The position numbers and the translations under genes are program-made. Shown in pieces: positions 34,166-43,655 of a stretch of DNA of 64,000 nt; the first letter of the stretch is position 1; the number at the start of each line of letters is the position of its first letter. The stretch comes from Nostoc sp. NMS9 (lineage in GTDB: Bacteria > Cyanobacteriota > Cyanobacteriia > Cyanobacteriales > Nostocaceae), in the NCBI RefSeq assembly GCF_017114995.1, contig NZ_JABXKL010000018.1, forward strand, positions 1-64,000. The letters are read 5' to 3'. The notes beneath the pieces were generated by a model, which was not told the origin of the DNA, made no database searches, and saw only the letters and a program-made list of their open reading frames with translations.

Positions 34166-35284
34166 TTAATGATGATGGTGGTGATGATGGTGATCCCCAG
34201 CTAGTTGGGGATTAATTGCCAAAGGTTGCTCTGACAACAACTCTGCTATATGAGCATCAGCCCATTGCGCCGCCATTGCCAAGAATTCTGGATGATCGTT
34301 GACGCAAGCCATTTGCACGTAGTTCGTGCCAGGATGCTGTTTCTCTAAAGCATGGATGATATGGTGTACATCCAATAGAGTTTCGTGGTTTTCTGTGGCA
34401 AAGCCAATTGGCATAAAGATCACTACTTTCGCACCCAATTGAATCAGGTTATTTGCAGCTTGCTCTGCATTTGGCTGCGTCCAATCAATTAAGGGTGTGT
34501 CATGATTGAGCCAACCCACGGAGATTAACGGATAGCGGTTAATCAACTTATCCCGAACCAAGTCGTACATTGCTTCACTTTCGGCAATCCCAGAAGTAAA
34601 GCCTTTAGCTTTATGGGGACAGCCGTGGTTCATTAGCACAATACCGATTTGAGAAGGGAGATAAGCTGCTGCTAATTCAGCAATTTTCTCCTCAACTAGA
34701 TGAGCCATTAAATCGATGTAAGCTGGTTCGTTGAAAAAAGAAGGAATGTAGCGCTGTGCTTTAACCCAGTGTTCTTCACCATCAGTCAACTCAACCAGAG
34801 CATTGTTAACTTGCTCGATCGCAATACCACTAGTAAAGATAGAATCAACAACCAGCAGTGGGTAAATTAACAGCTTATCGAAGCCTTGGTTTTTGATTTC
34901 TGCCAAGACTTGATTGGGTAGAAAAGGGGCGCAGAAGTTGAAAGCCTTGAAAACTTGGACATTATCGCCCCATTTTTCTTGTAAATTCTTCTCAATTCCA
35001 GCCCGTTGCTGCTCAAAGATGGCATTATGTGGGGAGATAAAATCGTGGTGTGTGTGTCCCCACTCATGGCGGTCAAATAGCGCCAAAAGTTTCGCTAGGG
35101 GGGGATAAATCCAAGTTGGCACTGGTGCGAACTTTGCTGTCAGGAGATTTAAAGCCTGTTCGTTATAGTTGGCGAAATCTTCGTAGCTTTCGACTTCGCC
35201 GTAGCCCATAAGCAGTACGGCTACACGGTCTTTACCTGATAGATGCTCGTGGGTGTGTTGTACTTTTTCCGGCGTGGCAACCAC
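34166..35284 (-). CDS. Ferrochelatase-like protein with natural C-terminal His8 tail
   Basis: A 372-residue protein of the chelatase fold. It starts with KDRVAVLLMGYGEVESYEDF, close to the LLxGxGxP opening of ferrochelatases, and has the conserved His in MNHGCPHKAKG and the Glu region FATENHETLLDVHH. Both are at the metal-inserting site of HemH/CbiX-type proteins. The canonical PxSxxxxP pattern is weak, so this is a divergent paralogue; the true heme-making HemH is probably elsewhere. The last eleven codons read AGD followed by eight His codons (mixed CAC and CAT), then TAA. Such a tail would bind nickel, cobalt, zinc or iron and could deliver metal to the active site. The His-rich start HTHEH adds to this. 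Confidence 0.8.
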   Translation of the reverse strand: MVATPEKVQHTHEHLSGKDRVAVLLMGYGEVESYEDFANYNEQALNLLTAKFAPVPTWIYPPLAKLLALFDRHEWGHTHHDFISPHNAIFEQQRAGIEKNLQEKWGDNVQVFKAFNFCAPFLPNQVLAEIKNQGFDKLLIYPLLVVDSIFTSGIAIEQVNNALVELTDGEEHWVKAQRYIPSFFNEPAYIDLMAHLVEEKIAELAAAYLPSQIGIVLMNHGCPHKAKGFTSGIAESEAMYDLVRDKLINRYPLISVGWLNHDTPLIDWTQPNAEQAANNLIQLGAKVVIFMPIGFATENHETLLDVHHIIHALEKQHPGTNYVQMACVNDHPEFLAMAAQWADAHIAELLSEQPLAINPQLAGDHHHHHHHH

Positions 35285-35606
35285 AATTAGTTCCTCAATA
35301 TAACCAGAGTGCAGAGAGATATAAACTTAGGGAATAGCTTATGCATTTTCCCTTATAGTAACTTATTATCCCATCCGGGGGGATAGGATAGGTGCAAAAA
35401 TGAAAATAATAAGTCAAAAAACGTATAAAATTTACGTGGCTTAATACACTTCTTGCATAAATACCCAACAGGGGCTAGAAATTTTTTTGAAGCGGTTTAA
35501 AACTTGAAATTAGACTTATATTATATCTGCCTTGAAAATAGAGGCTGAAACAACGCAAAATCATTCTCAGATTATTTTCATTGTTCCTTGTGAGCGCAGT
35601 TTATGG
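35285..35606. other. Intergenic region, no gene seen
   Basis: AT-rich DNA upstream of the ferrochelatase-like gene. It has one CTTCTTGCATAAAT stretch (about 35449) resembling the end of the 35607 element and a short CCGGGGGGATAGGATAGG run. Nothing else is seen. Confidence 0.5.
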
Positions 35607-35721
35607 AGTCTCTTGCACAAATGCAAAATTCGCCCTCTCCCAAGGGAGAGGCAATTTCAAAGTCCCTCTCCCTTGGGAGAGGGATTTAGGGTGAAAGCTC
35701 ATTGATTCATGCAAGAAGTCT
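35607..35721. mobile_element. 115-bp element with CTTGCA ends (copy 1)
   Basis: The ends AGTCTCTTGCACAAATGC and GATTCATGCAAGAAGTCT are imperfect inverted repeats. Inside are CCCTCTCCCAAGGGAGAGG and CCCTCTCCCTTGGGAGAGGG palindromes. The copy at 41224-41384 is in the opposite orientation and longer. Confidence 0.8.
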
Positions 35722-35753
35722 ACTGCCCAATACCCAATTTTTGGAATAGACAG

Positions 35754-36347
35754 ATGAATATAATTATTTGCTCTGGAATTCATGAGCCAGAGTTAACTGA
35801 AAGCTTCAGAGTCGGATTGTTAGATTTAGTTTCTAATAGCGCGATCGCTCCTAATACCGCAAATATACTGATTTATCCAGGTAAAGATGTTTTGGTTTTA
35901 TCAGCATTTCATATTTTGCAGTTTTTGCGCGTTAGCGTAGCTCACCACAGGTATCGCTTGACCGACTCTCTAGAATCACCAATTATATTCATTAGCTTTA
36001 GTGCTGGCGTAGTTGGGGCAATAGGGGCAGCACATTTGTGGCAACTCTTGGGTGGTCGTGTCAAAGCGTTTATTGCTATAGATGGATGGGGAGTACCACT
36101 AGAGGGAAATTTCCCTATTCATCGGATGAGTCATGATTATTTCACCCATTGGAGTTCATGTTTGCTAGGTAGTGGGCAAAATAACTTTTATGCAGAGCCA
36201 GCAGTCGATCATTTGTCCATTTGGAAATCTCCCCAAACTGTACAAGGCTGTTGCGTAGATTCGTCCATTGAGATAATTCCACCCACAGGTCGTCTGACAG
36301 CAACTGAGTTTTTGCTTATGCTGTTAAAGCACTATGAAGCAAATTAA
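35754..36347 (+). CDS. Conserved hypothetical, alpha/beta-hydrolase-like
   Basis: 197 residues from the ATG at 35754. An upstream ATG (35709) lies inside a mobile element and is rejected. The start MNIIICSGIHEPELTESF begins a parallel beta/alpha pattern. FISFSAGVVGA is a nucleophile-elbow-like Gly/Phe-x-Ser-x-Gly, and KAFIAIDGWGVPL follows as the next strand. The late His (DHLSIWKSP) could complete a triad. I know similar proteins as unnamed conserved cyanobacterial genes. An esterase activity is possible but not shown. Confidence 0.7.
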   Translation: MNIIICSGIHEPELTESFRVGLLDLVSNSAIAPNTANILIYPGKDVLVLSAFHILQFLRVSVAHHRYRLTDSLESPIIFISFSAGVVGAIGAAHLWQLLGGRVKAFIAIDGWGVPLEGNFPIHRMSHDYFTHWSSCLLGSGQNNFYAEPAVDHLSIWKSPQTVQGCCVDSSIEIIPPTGRLTATEFLLMLLKHYEAN

Positions 36348-36494
36348 TCCGGACAATGGAGTAAGTAAACAGGAGTTAAGAGTGAGGAGTGATGAAGGGA
36401 AAAGGTTACAGGTGACAGTCAAGAAAAACTATACCCCATGCCCCATGCCCTATGCCCCATGCCCTATGCCCCATCTACCCAAAAAAAGTATCTA

Positions 36495-37757
36495 ATGTTT
36501 CCAACTGAACCGGCTGCTGTTAATAACGGCTTTGGCGCACTGCTAAAAAACCGTGGTTTTATGCTCCTGTGGATTGGGCAACTGCTATCCCAGTTAGCCG
36601 ATAAGGTCTTCTTCGTTTTGCTGATTGCTCTGCTGGAGAACTACCCACCGCTTCCAGGGTTGGCACAAAACTCAATGTACTCAACCTTGATGCTGTCGTT
36701 TACAATCCCAGCAATTTTGTTCGGCTCTGCTGGTGGTATCTTTGTTGACCGCTTGCCAAAAAAGCTGATTATGGTTGGCTCAGATATTGTGCGGGGAATA
36801 TTGACGCTGTGTCTTCCCTTATTGCCACGACAGTTCCTGATTTTGTTAATCCTGACTTTTGCCATTTCCACGGTGACGCAGTTTTTTGCACCAGCTGAAC
36901 AAGCAGCGATTCCCTTGTTGGTGAAGCGAGAGAATTTGTTGGCAGCTAATGCGCTATTTAGCAGCACGATGATGGGAGCATTAATTGTTGGCTTTGCTAT
37001 AGGAGAGCCGATTCTGAGTTTGGCGAAAAGCTGGATGGGAGAAGAATACGGTCAAGAGTTTGTGGTTGGTGGACTATACATATTATCGGCTGCAATTATG
37101 CAGCCAATAAAGTTTAAAGAACCCAAACGACCCAAGGAACATCGGGTATCAAATCACCCTTGGGCTGAATTCACCGAGAGCCTACGCTATCTCAAGAAAA
37201 ATCCTTTGATCTTGAACGCCATGCTGCAACTGACAACTTTATATTGTGTGTTTGCAGCCTTAACAGTGCTGACGATTCGATTAGCCGAAGAGTTTGGTCT
37301 AAAAGAAAAACAGTTTGGCTTTTTCTTGGCAGCAGCAGGGGTGGGTATGGTATTTGGTGCGGCAATTCTAGGTAACTGGGGTGAGAAATTGCATCGCAAG
37401 CCCCTACCTTTAATTGGATTTTTGATGATGGCACTAGTTTTAGGGGTGTTCACTTTTACGCACAACTTGTTGCTGGCGCTAGGACTCTGTGCATTTTTGG
37501 GTGTAGGTGCTGCTTTAATTGGTGTCCCCATGCAAACTTTAATTCAACAGCAAACACCATCTACCATGCACGGTAAAGTATTTGGCTTTCAAAATCATGC
37601 TGTTAACATCGCTTTGGCCTTACCTCTGGCCATTACTGGACCATTAACTGATGTTCTGGGGTTGCGAATTGTGCTGGTAGGAATGAGTATTGTTGTCGTG
37701 GTTGTCGGTGTTTGGGCTTGGAAAAATACCCGCAAAGTCTTGCAAGACGTAATTTAA
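36495..37757 (+). CDS. MFS exporter (enterobactin-exporter-like group)
   Basis: About 420 residues with 12 membrane helices. The loop-2/3 motif GGIFVDRLPKKLIMVGSDIVRG and GVPMQTLIQQQTPSTMHGKVFG resemble the EntS/MFS_3 group of exporters. The in-frame ATG at 36438 lies in ATGCCCCATGCCCT heptamer repeats, so the ATG at 36495 is taken as the start, giving MFPTEPAAVNNGFGALLKNR. The substrate is unknown. It precedes ilvB by 132 bp on the same strand. Confidence 0.88.
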   Translation: MFPTEPAAVNNGFGALLKNRGFMLLWIGQLLSQLADKVFFVLLIALLENYPPLPGLAQNSMYSTLMLSFTIPAILFGSAGGIFVDRLPKKLIMVGSDIVRGILTLCLPLLPRQFLILLILTFAISTVTQFFAPAEQAAIPLLVKRENLLAANALFSSTMMGALIVGFAIGEPILSLAKSWMGEEYGQEFVVGGLYILSAAIMQPIKFKEPKRPKEHRVSNHPWAEFTESLRYLKKNPLILNAMLQLTTLYCVFAALTVLTIRLAEEFGLKEKQFGFFLAAAGVGMVFGAAILGNWGEKLHRKPLPLIGFLMMALVLGVFTFTHNLLLALGLCAFLGVGAALIGVPMQTLIQQQTPSTMHGKVFGFQNHAVNIALALPLAITGPLTDVLGLRIVLVGMSIVVVVVGVWAWKNTRKVLQDVI

Positions 37758-37889
37758 TTAATGTAGGCTAATAATCTAGCTTTATATTTAATATATAAAA
37801 TTCCCGAAATTTAATTGAAGTTTTCAATTAAAATGAAATCTTAACTACAGAATTCAGCATTAACTTTAGCTATAGTCTGAGGTTTGACC

Positions 37890-39803
37890 GTGCGTTCACT
37901 AAGTGTCTCCGCTGGAGAATCGCTTTCCCCAATTAGTCTCCCACAAACCGAGAATCACAAACAGTCTCGTGCTTCTAGCCCGCCAGTCGTGCCCAAACGA
38001 GCATCTGGCGGTTTTGCTCTGCTTGACAGCCTTCATCGCCACGGCGTTGATTATATTTTTGGTTATCCTGGTGGGGCAATTCTACCAATTTACGACGACC
38101 TATATAAGGTGGAAGCAACTGGTGCTATGAAGCACATTCTCGTGAGACACGAGCAAGGCGCAGCCCACGCCGCTGATGGTTATGCCCGTGCCACAGGCAA
38201 AGTAGGAGTATGCTTTGGTACTTCTGGTCCAGGAGCAACTAACTTGGTGACAGGCATCGCCACCGCCTACATGGATTCAATCCCGATGATTGTGGTTACA
38301 GGACAGGTAGCACGTCCGTCGATTGGTACAGATGCGTTTCAGGAAACTGATATTTACGGGATTACCCTACCAATCGTCAAGCACTCTTATGTGGTGCGCG
38401 ATCCCAAAGATATGGCGCGAATTGTCGCTGAAGCGTTCCACATCGCTAGCACTGGGCGTCCGGGGCCAGTTTTGATTGATGTCCCCAAAGATGTAGCTTT
38501 AGAAGAATTTGACTATGTACCTGTAAAACCAGGTTCAGTAAAGCTACGCGGTTATCGTCCCACTGTAAAGGGAAATCCCCGGCAAATTCATGCCGCGATC
38601 CAGTTGATTACTGAAAGTCGCCGTCCATTATTGTATGTGGGTGGTGGTGCGATCGCAGCTGGCGCTCATGAAGAAATCAAACAACTAGCTGAATTATTCG
38701 ATATCCCCGTCACCACAACCTTAATGGGGATCGGTGCCTTTGACGAACATCATCCCCTAGCTTTGGGAATGTTGGGGATGCACGGCACTGCTTACGCTAA
38801 CTTCGCCGTTAGTGATTGTGACTTGTTGATTTGCGTTGGCGCTAGATTTGATGATCGCGTTACAGGCAAGTTAGACGAATTCGCCTCCCGCGCCAAAGTC
38901 ATTCACATCGACATCGACCCGGCAGAAGTCGGCAAAAACCGCATTCCCGAAGTGCCCATCGTCGGCGATGTGCGGAATGTGTTAGTAGACTTGTTGCGTC
39001 GCTGTAAAGAAACAGGGATTAAGGCTACACCTAATCAAAACCAAGAGTGGCTGAATCTAATTAACCGTTGGCGCGAAGAGTATCCTCTAATAGTGCCGCA
39101 GCATCCCGACAGTATTTCACCTCAAGAAGTAATTGTAGAAGTCAATAGCCAAGCACCCCACGCTTTCTACACCACAGATGTTGGACAACATCAAATGTGG
39201 GCAGCACAATTCCTGAAGAATGGCCCAAGGCGCTGGATTTCTAGCGCTGGTTTGGGAACGATGGGTTTTGGCTTACCTGCGGCAATGGGCGCGAAAGTAG
39301 CGTTTCCTGATGAAGAAGTCATCTGTATTAGCGGTGATGCTAGTTTCCAAATGTGTTTACAGGAACTAGGAACAATTTCACAGTATGGGATAAATGTCAA
39401 GACAATAATTATCAACAACGGCTGGCAAGGGATGGTGCGCCAGTGGCAGCAAGCCTTCTATGGTGAACGTTACTCATGCTCCGACATGGAAGTAGGGATG
39501 CCAGACGTAGAGTTATTGGCAAAAGCTTATGGCATTAAGGGCATGGTAATCAGCGATCGCAGTCAATTAAAAGATGCGATCGCCGAAATGCTGGCACACA
39601 AAGGGCCAGTAATCTTAAATGTCCACGTCACCAGAGACGAAAACTGCTATCCAATGGTAGCTCCTGGTAAGAGCAACGCTCAAATGGTCGGCTTACAGAA
39701 GCAAGCACCGAAAGCGGCAGCCGAGCCAGTGTATTGTAGCCATTGCAATGCTAAAAATGCTCCTACCCACAATTTCTGTGCTGAGTGTGGGACGAAGCTG
39801 TAA
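37890..39803 (+). CDS. ilvB: Acetolactate synthase large subunit with C-terminal zinc ribbon
   Basis: This enzyme condenses two pyruvates, or pyruvate and 2-oxobutyrate, as the first common step to valine, leucine and isoleucine, using thiamine diphosphate. The catalytic Glu is in [20 protein letters not shown], and the ThDP/Mg motif is [12 protein letters not shown] ... INNGWQG. A GAGG ribosome site at 37879-37882 stands seven bases before a GTG at 37890, which is the best start. The in-frame TTG at 37884 is too close to that site. The end is unusual: after an Ala/Pro linker the last about 25 residues form [19 protein letters not shown], a complete four-Cys zinc ribbon not found in the enterobacterial enzyme. 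The small subunit is not adjacent. Confidence 0.95.
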   Translation: MRSLSVSAGESLSPISLPQTENHKQSRASSPPVVPKRASGGFALLDSLHRHGVDYIFGYPGGAILPIYDDLYKVEATGAMKHILVRHEQGAAHAADGYARATGKVGVCFGTSGPGATNLVTGIATAYMDSIPMIVVTGQVARPSIGTDAFQETDIYGITLPIVKHSYVVRDPKDMARIVAEAFHIASTGRPGPVLIDVPKDVALEEFDYVPVKPGSVKLRGYRPTVKGNPRQIHAAIQLITESRRPLLYVGGGAIAAGAHEEIKQLAELFDIPVTTTLMGIGAFDEHHPLALGMLGMHGTAYANFAVSDCDLLICVGARFDDRVTGKLDEFASRAKVIHIDIDPAEVGKNRIPEVPIVGDVRNVLVDLLRRCKETGIKATPNQNQEWLNLINRWREEYPLIVPQHPDSISPQEVIVEVNSQAPHAFYTTDVGQHQMWAAQFLKNGPRRWISSAGLGTMGFGLPAAMGAKVAFPDEEVICISGDASFQMCLQELGTISQYGINVKTIIINNGWQGMVRQWQQAFYGERYSCSDMEVGMPDVELLAKAYGIKGMVISDRSQLKDAIAEMLAHKGPVILNVHVTRDENCYPMVAPGKSNAQMVGLQKQAPKAAAEPVYCSHCNAKNAPTHNFCAECGTKL

Positions 39804-39910
39804 CGCTTTTTGATAATTCAGACTAGAGAGGTAGGGGAGCAAGGAGAAGGGGAGAAAGATGCAGGAATTCCCCCTAATTCCTGCCCCCTTTCCTCTTGCG
39901 TAGGCATCGC

Positions 39911-40066
39911 TTAATCTTCCTGATTAAGTTGAGGTAAAAAGATATTTCCTAAGTAATTCACTAAATCGCTTTGACTGTTGGAATCTAACAGCGCCTCCTG
40001 TTTCTTTGCTCGTTCTTCTCCCTTTTGCAGAATCCGAATGTCTTGGTAAATCATAGATTCTTGCAT
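39911..40066 (-). CDS. Small protein, 51 residues, remnant-like
   Basis: From the ATG at 40066, a GAGAGG ribosome site lies six bases before. The peptide MQESMIYQDIRILQKGEERA, KKQEALLDSNSQSDLVNYLG and NIFLPQLNQED resembles the C-terminal end of cyanobacterial Rpn/PD-(D/E)xK proteins (MxESxIYQDI). It may be the last piece of such a gene that gained its own start, or a free small protein. The upstream part of the parent is not visible. Confidence 0.45.
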   Translation of the reverse strand: MQESMIYQDIRILQKGEERAKKQEALLDSNSQSDLVNYLGNIFLPQLNQED

Positions 40067-40647
40067 AATTTCCTCTCTGAAAAGGTGTGTAATCAAATTT
40101 TTGTCAAACCGTAAACCAGCTAAAACCTTTACACAAGCTGAGATATTCTGAAAACTACTTCATCAAACTTAGTTTTTATTAAAAGTTCATATACTTTTTG
40201 GTTTAGTTAGTTAAATATGCGAGTTAGAGTTGATTTTATATAAATCGGCTTTTTTAAAAATTTCAGTAACATTGCTCTTTTATTAACAAGTTAAATATAA
40301 CTAAAATATTAATAGTTGTGCTGGCTTAGTTGATTAAAAAACGTCAATTATTCCAGGTGTATCTATTTGCTTCTCTTTCAGGCAGATTCAGTAGTCTTAA
40401 AATAACCGCTCTCTTTGTTTTTACAAAAGAGAGTTTAGCTTCCCCTTGATTGAGGGAAGTTAGATTGTTGTTAGCGAATTAATGTATTAAGCATTAATAG
40501 TCTGTTCATTTGGAAATCGCTGTGTTCAAGTTTTCTTGGACAACAGCGTCATGATTTCTATTGGAAAATTGCAGTTTTATTTCTAACTGAGAACAAACAC
40601 AACTTCTTTAAGCTTTGAATATTTATCAACCCATTTTACCAATCCCC
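40067..40647. other. Intergenic region with two hairpins
   Basis: AT-rich. CTCTCTTTG-ttttta-CAAAAGAGAG near 40410-40435 and CTTCCC ... GGGAAG near 40440-40461 form adjacent hairpins, possibly a leader or small RNA structure. No gene is recognised. Confidence 0.4.
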
Positions 40648-40959
40648 ATGCAACAATATATTTCTCATTTGCTCATATTGGTATTAGGAACAAGTTCAAC
40701 TTTCCTCGTTACTCCATGTCAAGCTCAAACTCCGGTAAAAACCAACAGTCAAAATCCTGAGAATGTTACTTCCATATCTTCAAGTTCACCTTCGGCTAAC
40801 CAATTGAGTGATTTTGCCAATTCTACTAATACTAATAGCAAACCACCTCTCCTTTCTGAGGCAACTAATAACTCTTCTGCCAATATAACAGCCTCTAAGC
40901 CTCGTCCACGGGTTCCTATATTCAGCAGAATTTTTGCTACACCTTCGATGCAGCAATAA
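40648..40959 (+). CDS. Small secreted Ser/Asn-rich protein
   Basis: 103 residues from the ATG at 40648; the upstream TTG start is rejected because the signal peptide begins here. MQQYISHLLILVLGTSSTFL is followed by VTPCQAQTP with cleavage after AQA-type sequence. The mature part is rich in Ser, Asn, Thr and Pro (NPENVTSISSSSPSANQLSD) and ends with basic RPRVPIFSRIF. It is low-complexity with no known domain. It is likely periplasmic or extracellular. Confidence 0.5.
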   Translation: MQQYISHLLILVLGTSSTFLVTPCQAQTPVKTNSQNPENVTSISSSSPSANQLSDFANSTNTNSKPPLLSEATNNSSANITASKPRPRVPIFSRIFATPSMQQ

Positions 40960-41103
40960 TTAGCGGCTAAACATTTAGTTTACTTGCTTGGGTTGAGCGG
41001 AATTTGCATTCATACGTTACATATAACATTACCTAGTGAAAATACTACCCCAGCAAGAGGGATTCTAATTGTTCTCTCTTGTTGGGGTGGGACGAATATC
41101 ATC

Positions 41104-41130
41104 TATAGCTGTTCTCGTTTGTATGCAACA
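41104..41130. repeat. 27-base element-end motif (second copy)
   Basis: It begins TATAGCTGTTCTCG and continues for 27 bases matching 17068-17094 with one change. The first 13 bases resemble the ends of the approximately 306-bp elements. Confidence 0.7.
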
Positions 41131-41171
41131 GAGATTTGGTGAAATTAAATATGCGTTATCCAGAAACCTTT

Positions 41172-41198
41172 TAGAGACGTAGCAGTGCTACGTTTCTA
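41172..41198. repeat. TAGAGACGTAGC palindrome (copy 2)
   Basis: TAGAGACGTAGC-agt-GCTACGTTTCTA forms a 12-bp stem with one mismatch. It is the same family as 31173 and 53544. Confidence 0.75.
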
Positions 41199-41223
41199 CA
41201 TTCTTTTTCACTTATATCTATAT

Positions 41224-41384
41224 ACTTGCATGAATCAATGAGCTTTCACCCTAAATCCCTCTCCCAAGCTTGGGAGAGGGACTTTGAAATTGGCTCCCCT
41301 TCTTCCAAAATTGGGAGAAGGGGTTGGGGGATTTAGCAAGATCCCGCAGGGTGGGCAAATTTTGCATTTGTGCAAGAGGTCTAA
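41224..41384. mobile_element. 161-bp element with CTTGCA ends (copy 2)
   Basis: It runs from ACTTGCATGAATCAATGAGC to TGCATTTGTGCAAGAGGTCT and ends five bases before the egtD stop on the other strand. It shares the CACCCTAAATCCCTCTCCCA block with copy 1 and has an additional CTCCCCTTCTTCC stem. Confidence 0.8.
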
Positions 41385-41388
41385 TGCT

Positions 41389-42423
41389 TTATGCTTGCAG
41401 CTGACAGAGCATTAAGCCAAACCATTGATTTGGATCTCTCCACACATGAAGAGGTAATAAACCTTGTGCAGTTAGTTGCTGTTTGATATTATTAAGGTCA
41501 AATTTGCGGGAAATTTCAGTGAGGATAGTCTCACCTAGTGCAAAATTAACCTTAAGATTAAGAGCGCGTAATTCTACAATTTGCGATCGCAGGCTGCGTA
41601 AATGCATTTCTATTTGATGCTCGCTTTCATTATAAAATGCCCGATGTTCAAACTGGGTGGTGTCAAAGTTACCCTCAAACCGCTGATTTAAATGTTCCAG
41701 CATATTGAGGTTAAATGCAGCTGTCACTCCCTGGCTGTCGTTATAAGCTGGTTCCAAAATCTGTTTTGACTTTCGTAAATCTATCCCCAATAAAAAATAC
41801 TCACCTACTTCTAGAGCATTGGTAATTTGAGAGAAGAACACATTACACTCATCAGGGGTAAGATTACCTAAACTGCTACCAATAAAACAAATCATCCGAC
41901 TGGGTAATTGCGTCGGTAGGAGTTTTGCAAGGGCTAATTCATAGGTTCCCGCTAGTGCATAAACTTGGAGTAAGGGATAATCTTCTAATAACTGCTTGGC
42001 ACTACTTTCCAACATACCTGCACATACATCAATTGGTAGGTAATGCAGAGGATAGCTTAGTTGCTGGTAGGCATCTAGTAAAATGCGGGTTTTACTAGAA
42101 CTGCCACTACCAAGTTCTACCAATTCACAAACGCCAGTTATCTTGGCAATTTCACCAGCATACTGCTGTAAAATGGTTGTTTCTGTGCGTGTAAGATAAT
42201 ATTCTGGTAAATCACAGATTTGCTCAAACAGATCGGAACCACGGTCATCATAAAAGTAACAAGGGGGTAGAGATTTAGGTGTTTGAGTTAATCCCTTCAC
42301 TACATCACTCCCAGCACTAGGTGCAACTATTTGAGTTGCTCCTATCAAACGCTCTATCTGCAAGCGTTTTTCAACGCTGCTTTGAGAAGTAACCTTGCTG
42401 TTAACAGCTTTAGATATCGACAT
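41389..42423 (-). CDS. egtD: L-histidine N-alpha-methyltransferase (ergothioneine step 1)
   Basis: A 344-residue SAM-dependent enzyme that trimethylates histidine to hercynine, the first step to ergothioneine. The family signature LPPCYFYDDRGSDLFEQICD followed by LPEYYLTRTE and the SAM site ELGSGSSSKT are clear, as is LGSSLGNLTPDE. Length is normal. Upstream on the same strand is a broken egtC; no egtB is visible in the window. Ergothioneine synthesis from this cluster alone would therefore stop at hercynine unless egtB and an egtC substitute lie elsewhere. Confidence 0.93.
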   Translation of the reverse strand: MSISKAVNSKVTSQSSVEKRLQIERLIGATQIVAPSAGSDVVKGLTQTPKSLPPCYFYDDRGSDLFEQICDLPEYYLTRTETTILQQYAGEIAKITGVCELVELGSGSSSKTRILLDAYQQLSYPLHYLPIDVCAGMLESSAKQLLEDYPLLQVYALAGTYELALAKLLPTQLPSRMICFIGSSLGNLTPDECNVFFSQITNALEVGEYFLLGIDLRKSKQILEPAYNDSQGVTAAFNLNMLEHLNQRFEGNFDTTQFEHRAFYNESEHQIEMHLRSLRSQIVELRALNLKVNFALGETILTEISRKFDLNNIKQQLTAQGLLPLHVWRDPNQWFGLMLCQLQA

Positions 42424-42758
42424 GAAACCTCCGTTTGTTCAGCGTAATAGGTTACTTTGATAGCAGACCTTTACCCCAATCAGTGAAACACATAGCCATA
42501 GCTAATAAAACCATGCCTAAGCAATATAGCTTAAGCTTTAAAGCTGTTTTTCGGCATTTTCCCATTAGAATAATAGCAAGTAAGCACCTAAGTTCTATGT
42601 TCTAGCAGTGATAAAGACTCGAGATAGGTAATATGAGCCAACAGCAAATCAAGTCAGAATGAGGTTGACTAGAGAATGTAGCTTCGTCCATATCCTGGAA
42701 TAGCGCAAAAGTTTTCGAGCGACATTTATCGAAGGCTTGAGAAATAGCCTTTTTCACA
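42424..42758. other. Gap between egtD and the egtC remnant
   Basis: No intact gene. Short open frames here overlap one another and have no ribosome site. Confidence 0.5.
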
Positions 42759-43654
42759 CTAGATTTGCTCAATTTGGATCTCACAGTCTGCTCCCACACT
42801 AATGATGCTATTTTCTGGGCAAGCAATCCAATTACCTATAAATAAAGGTTCAGACGCAATAATTACGGATTGTGGGAAAGTCGGATCATCTCGTATCCAG
42901 TAAAAAGATCGAGGTGGTGAAGTGGTAGCAAAACGAGAGGCTATCAGGCGATGTCCGTCACTAAAGATTACATTGAGTGAGGCTTCTACTTGATAGCATT
43001 TTGCCATCTCTAAAAGCGTTAATAATGTGCTGCATAAAGCATATTCTGGAGGTCAATGTTTGTTAATTTGACTTTGTGAAAGTAACAATGCAAAAATGTG
43101 TTCGGAGTCAGTACTACCATTAATTTTTTCGTAAAAATCTTGGGTTAAAGTGCTGCGGATTTTTCTGTGTAATATTTTGCGGAAATTCTCGATTCGTCCA
43201 TTGTGAATAAATAGCTGTTGTTGATGGTTAAAAGGCTGACAATTGGCAAAATCTACGGCTTGTCCTAGTGTAGCACTGCGGACATAAGCAAGTACACACT
43301 TTGATTCAACGTAATGACTGAGACTGGGTAGGTTTATATCATTCCAAATAGGCAGGGTATTTTTGTAGATAAAAGGGCTAGTACGCGACGGCGGAAATAG
43401 AGCAACCATTTAAAATCTTTAAAAAGCCCATTCCATAATACTTTTGACTTTTGACTTTTGACTTTTGACTTCCGCCTTGCGGTACTAGTATCTTTTTGAA
43501 TATGATACCAACCTACACCAAAGCCATCTGCATTTACTACCCCAGAGGTCATTTCGCAGGGTTGATAACTCTGGACTATGAGTGAGTGTTCTGGTTTATA
43601 CAGAAGATGTTCTAAAGAAACAGGCGAACCGAGGTAAGCAAGTAAACGGCACAT
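42759..43654 (-). pseudogene. egtC: egtC-like class II glutamine amidotransferase, doubly disrupted
   Basis: The gene starts [20 protein letters not shown] with the N-terminal nucleophile Cys, preceded by a GAAGGTGG ribosome site. It continues with [15 protein letters not shown]. After QKD a 107-bp insertion (a 102-bp element plus one 5-bp duplicate) shifts the frame. Removing it rejoins [16 protein letters not shown] exactly. The middle part AYVRSATLGQAVDFANCQPF and IHNGRIENFRK is canonical. At 43053-43055 an in-frame TGA interrupts, and the same frame continues PPEYALCSTLLTLLEMAKCY to EIQIEQI at 42759. Without the insert the gene would be 263 codons, normal for EgtC, which removes the glutamyl group during ergothioneine synthesis. 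Two independent lesions make a pseudogene almost certain. Confidence 0.92.
43383..43484 (-). mobile_element. 102-bp MITE-like element inserted in egtC
   Basis: Identical over its whole length to 5319-5420. It is flanked by CTAGT at 43378-43382 and 43485-43489, of which one copy belongs to the target. The insertion point and frame effect are exact (107 bp net). Confidence 0.95.
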
Positions 43655-43655
43655 T

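Noticed and set aside
34166..34195. His8 tail as cloning-vector contamination
   Set aside because: Mixed CAC/CAT codons, no vector sequence, and normal flanking chromosome on both sides.
36438..36494. Upstream start of the MFS exporter
   Set aside because: It lies in ATGCCCC heptamer repeats and would add an atypical Pro/Met-rich leader.
42602..42826. 74-residue frame after the egtC remnant
   Set aside because: Different frame overlapping the end of egtC, with no domain; chance frame.
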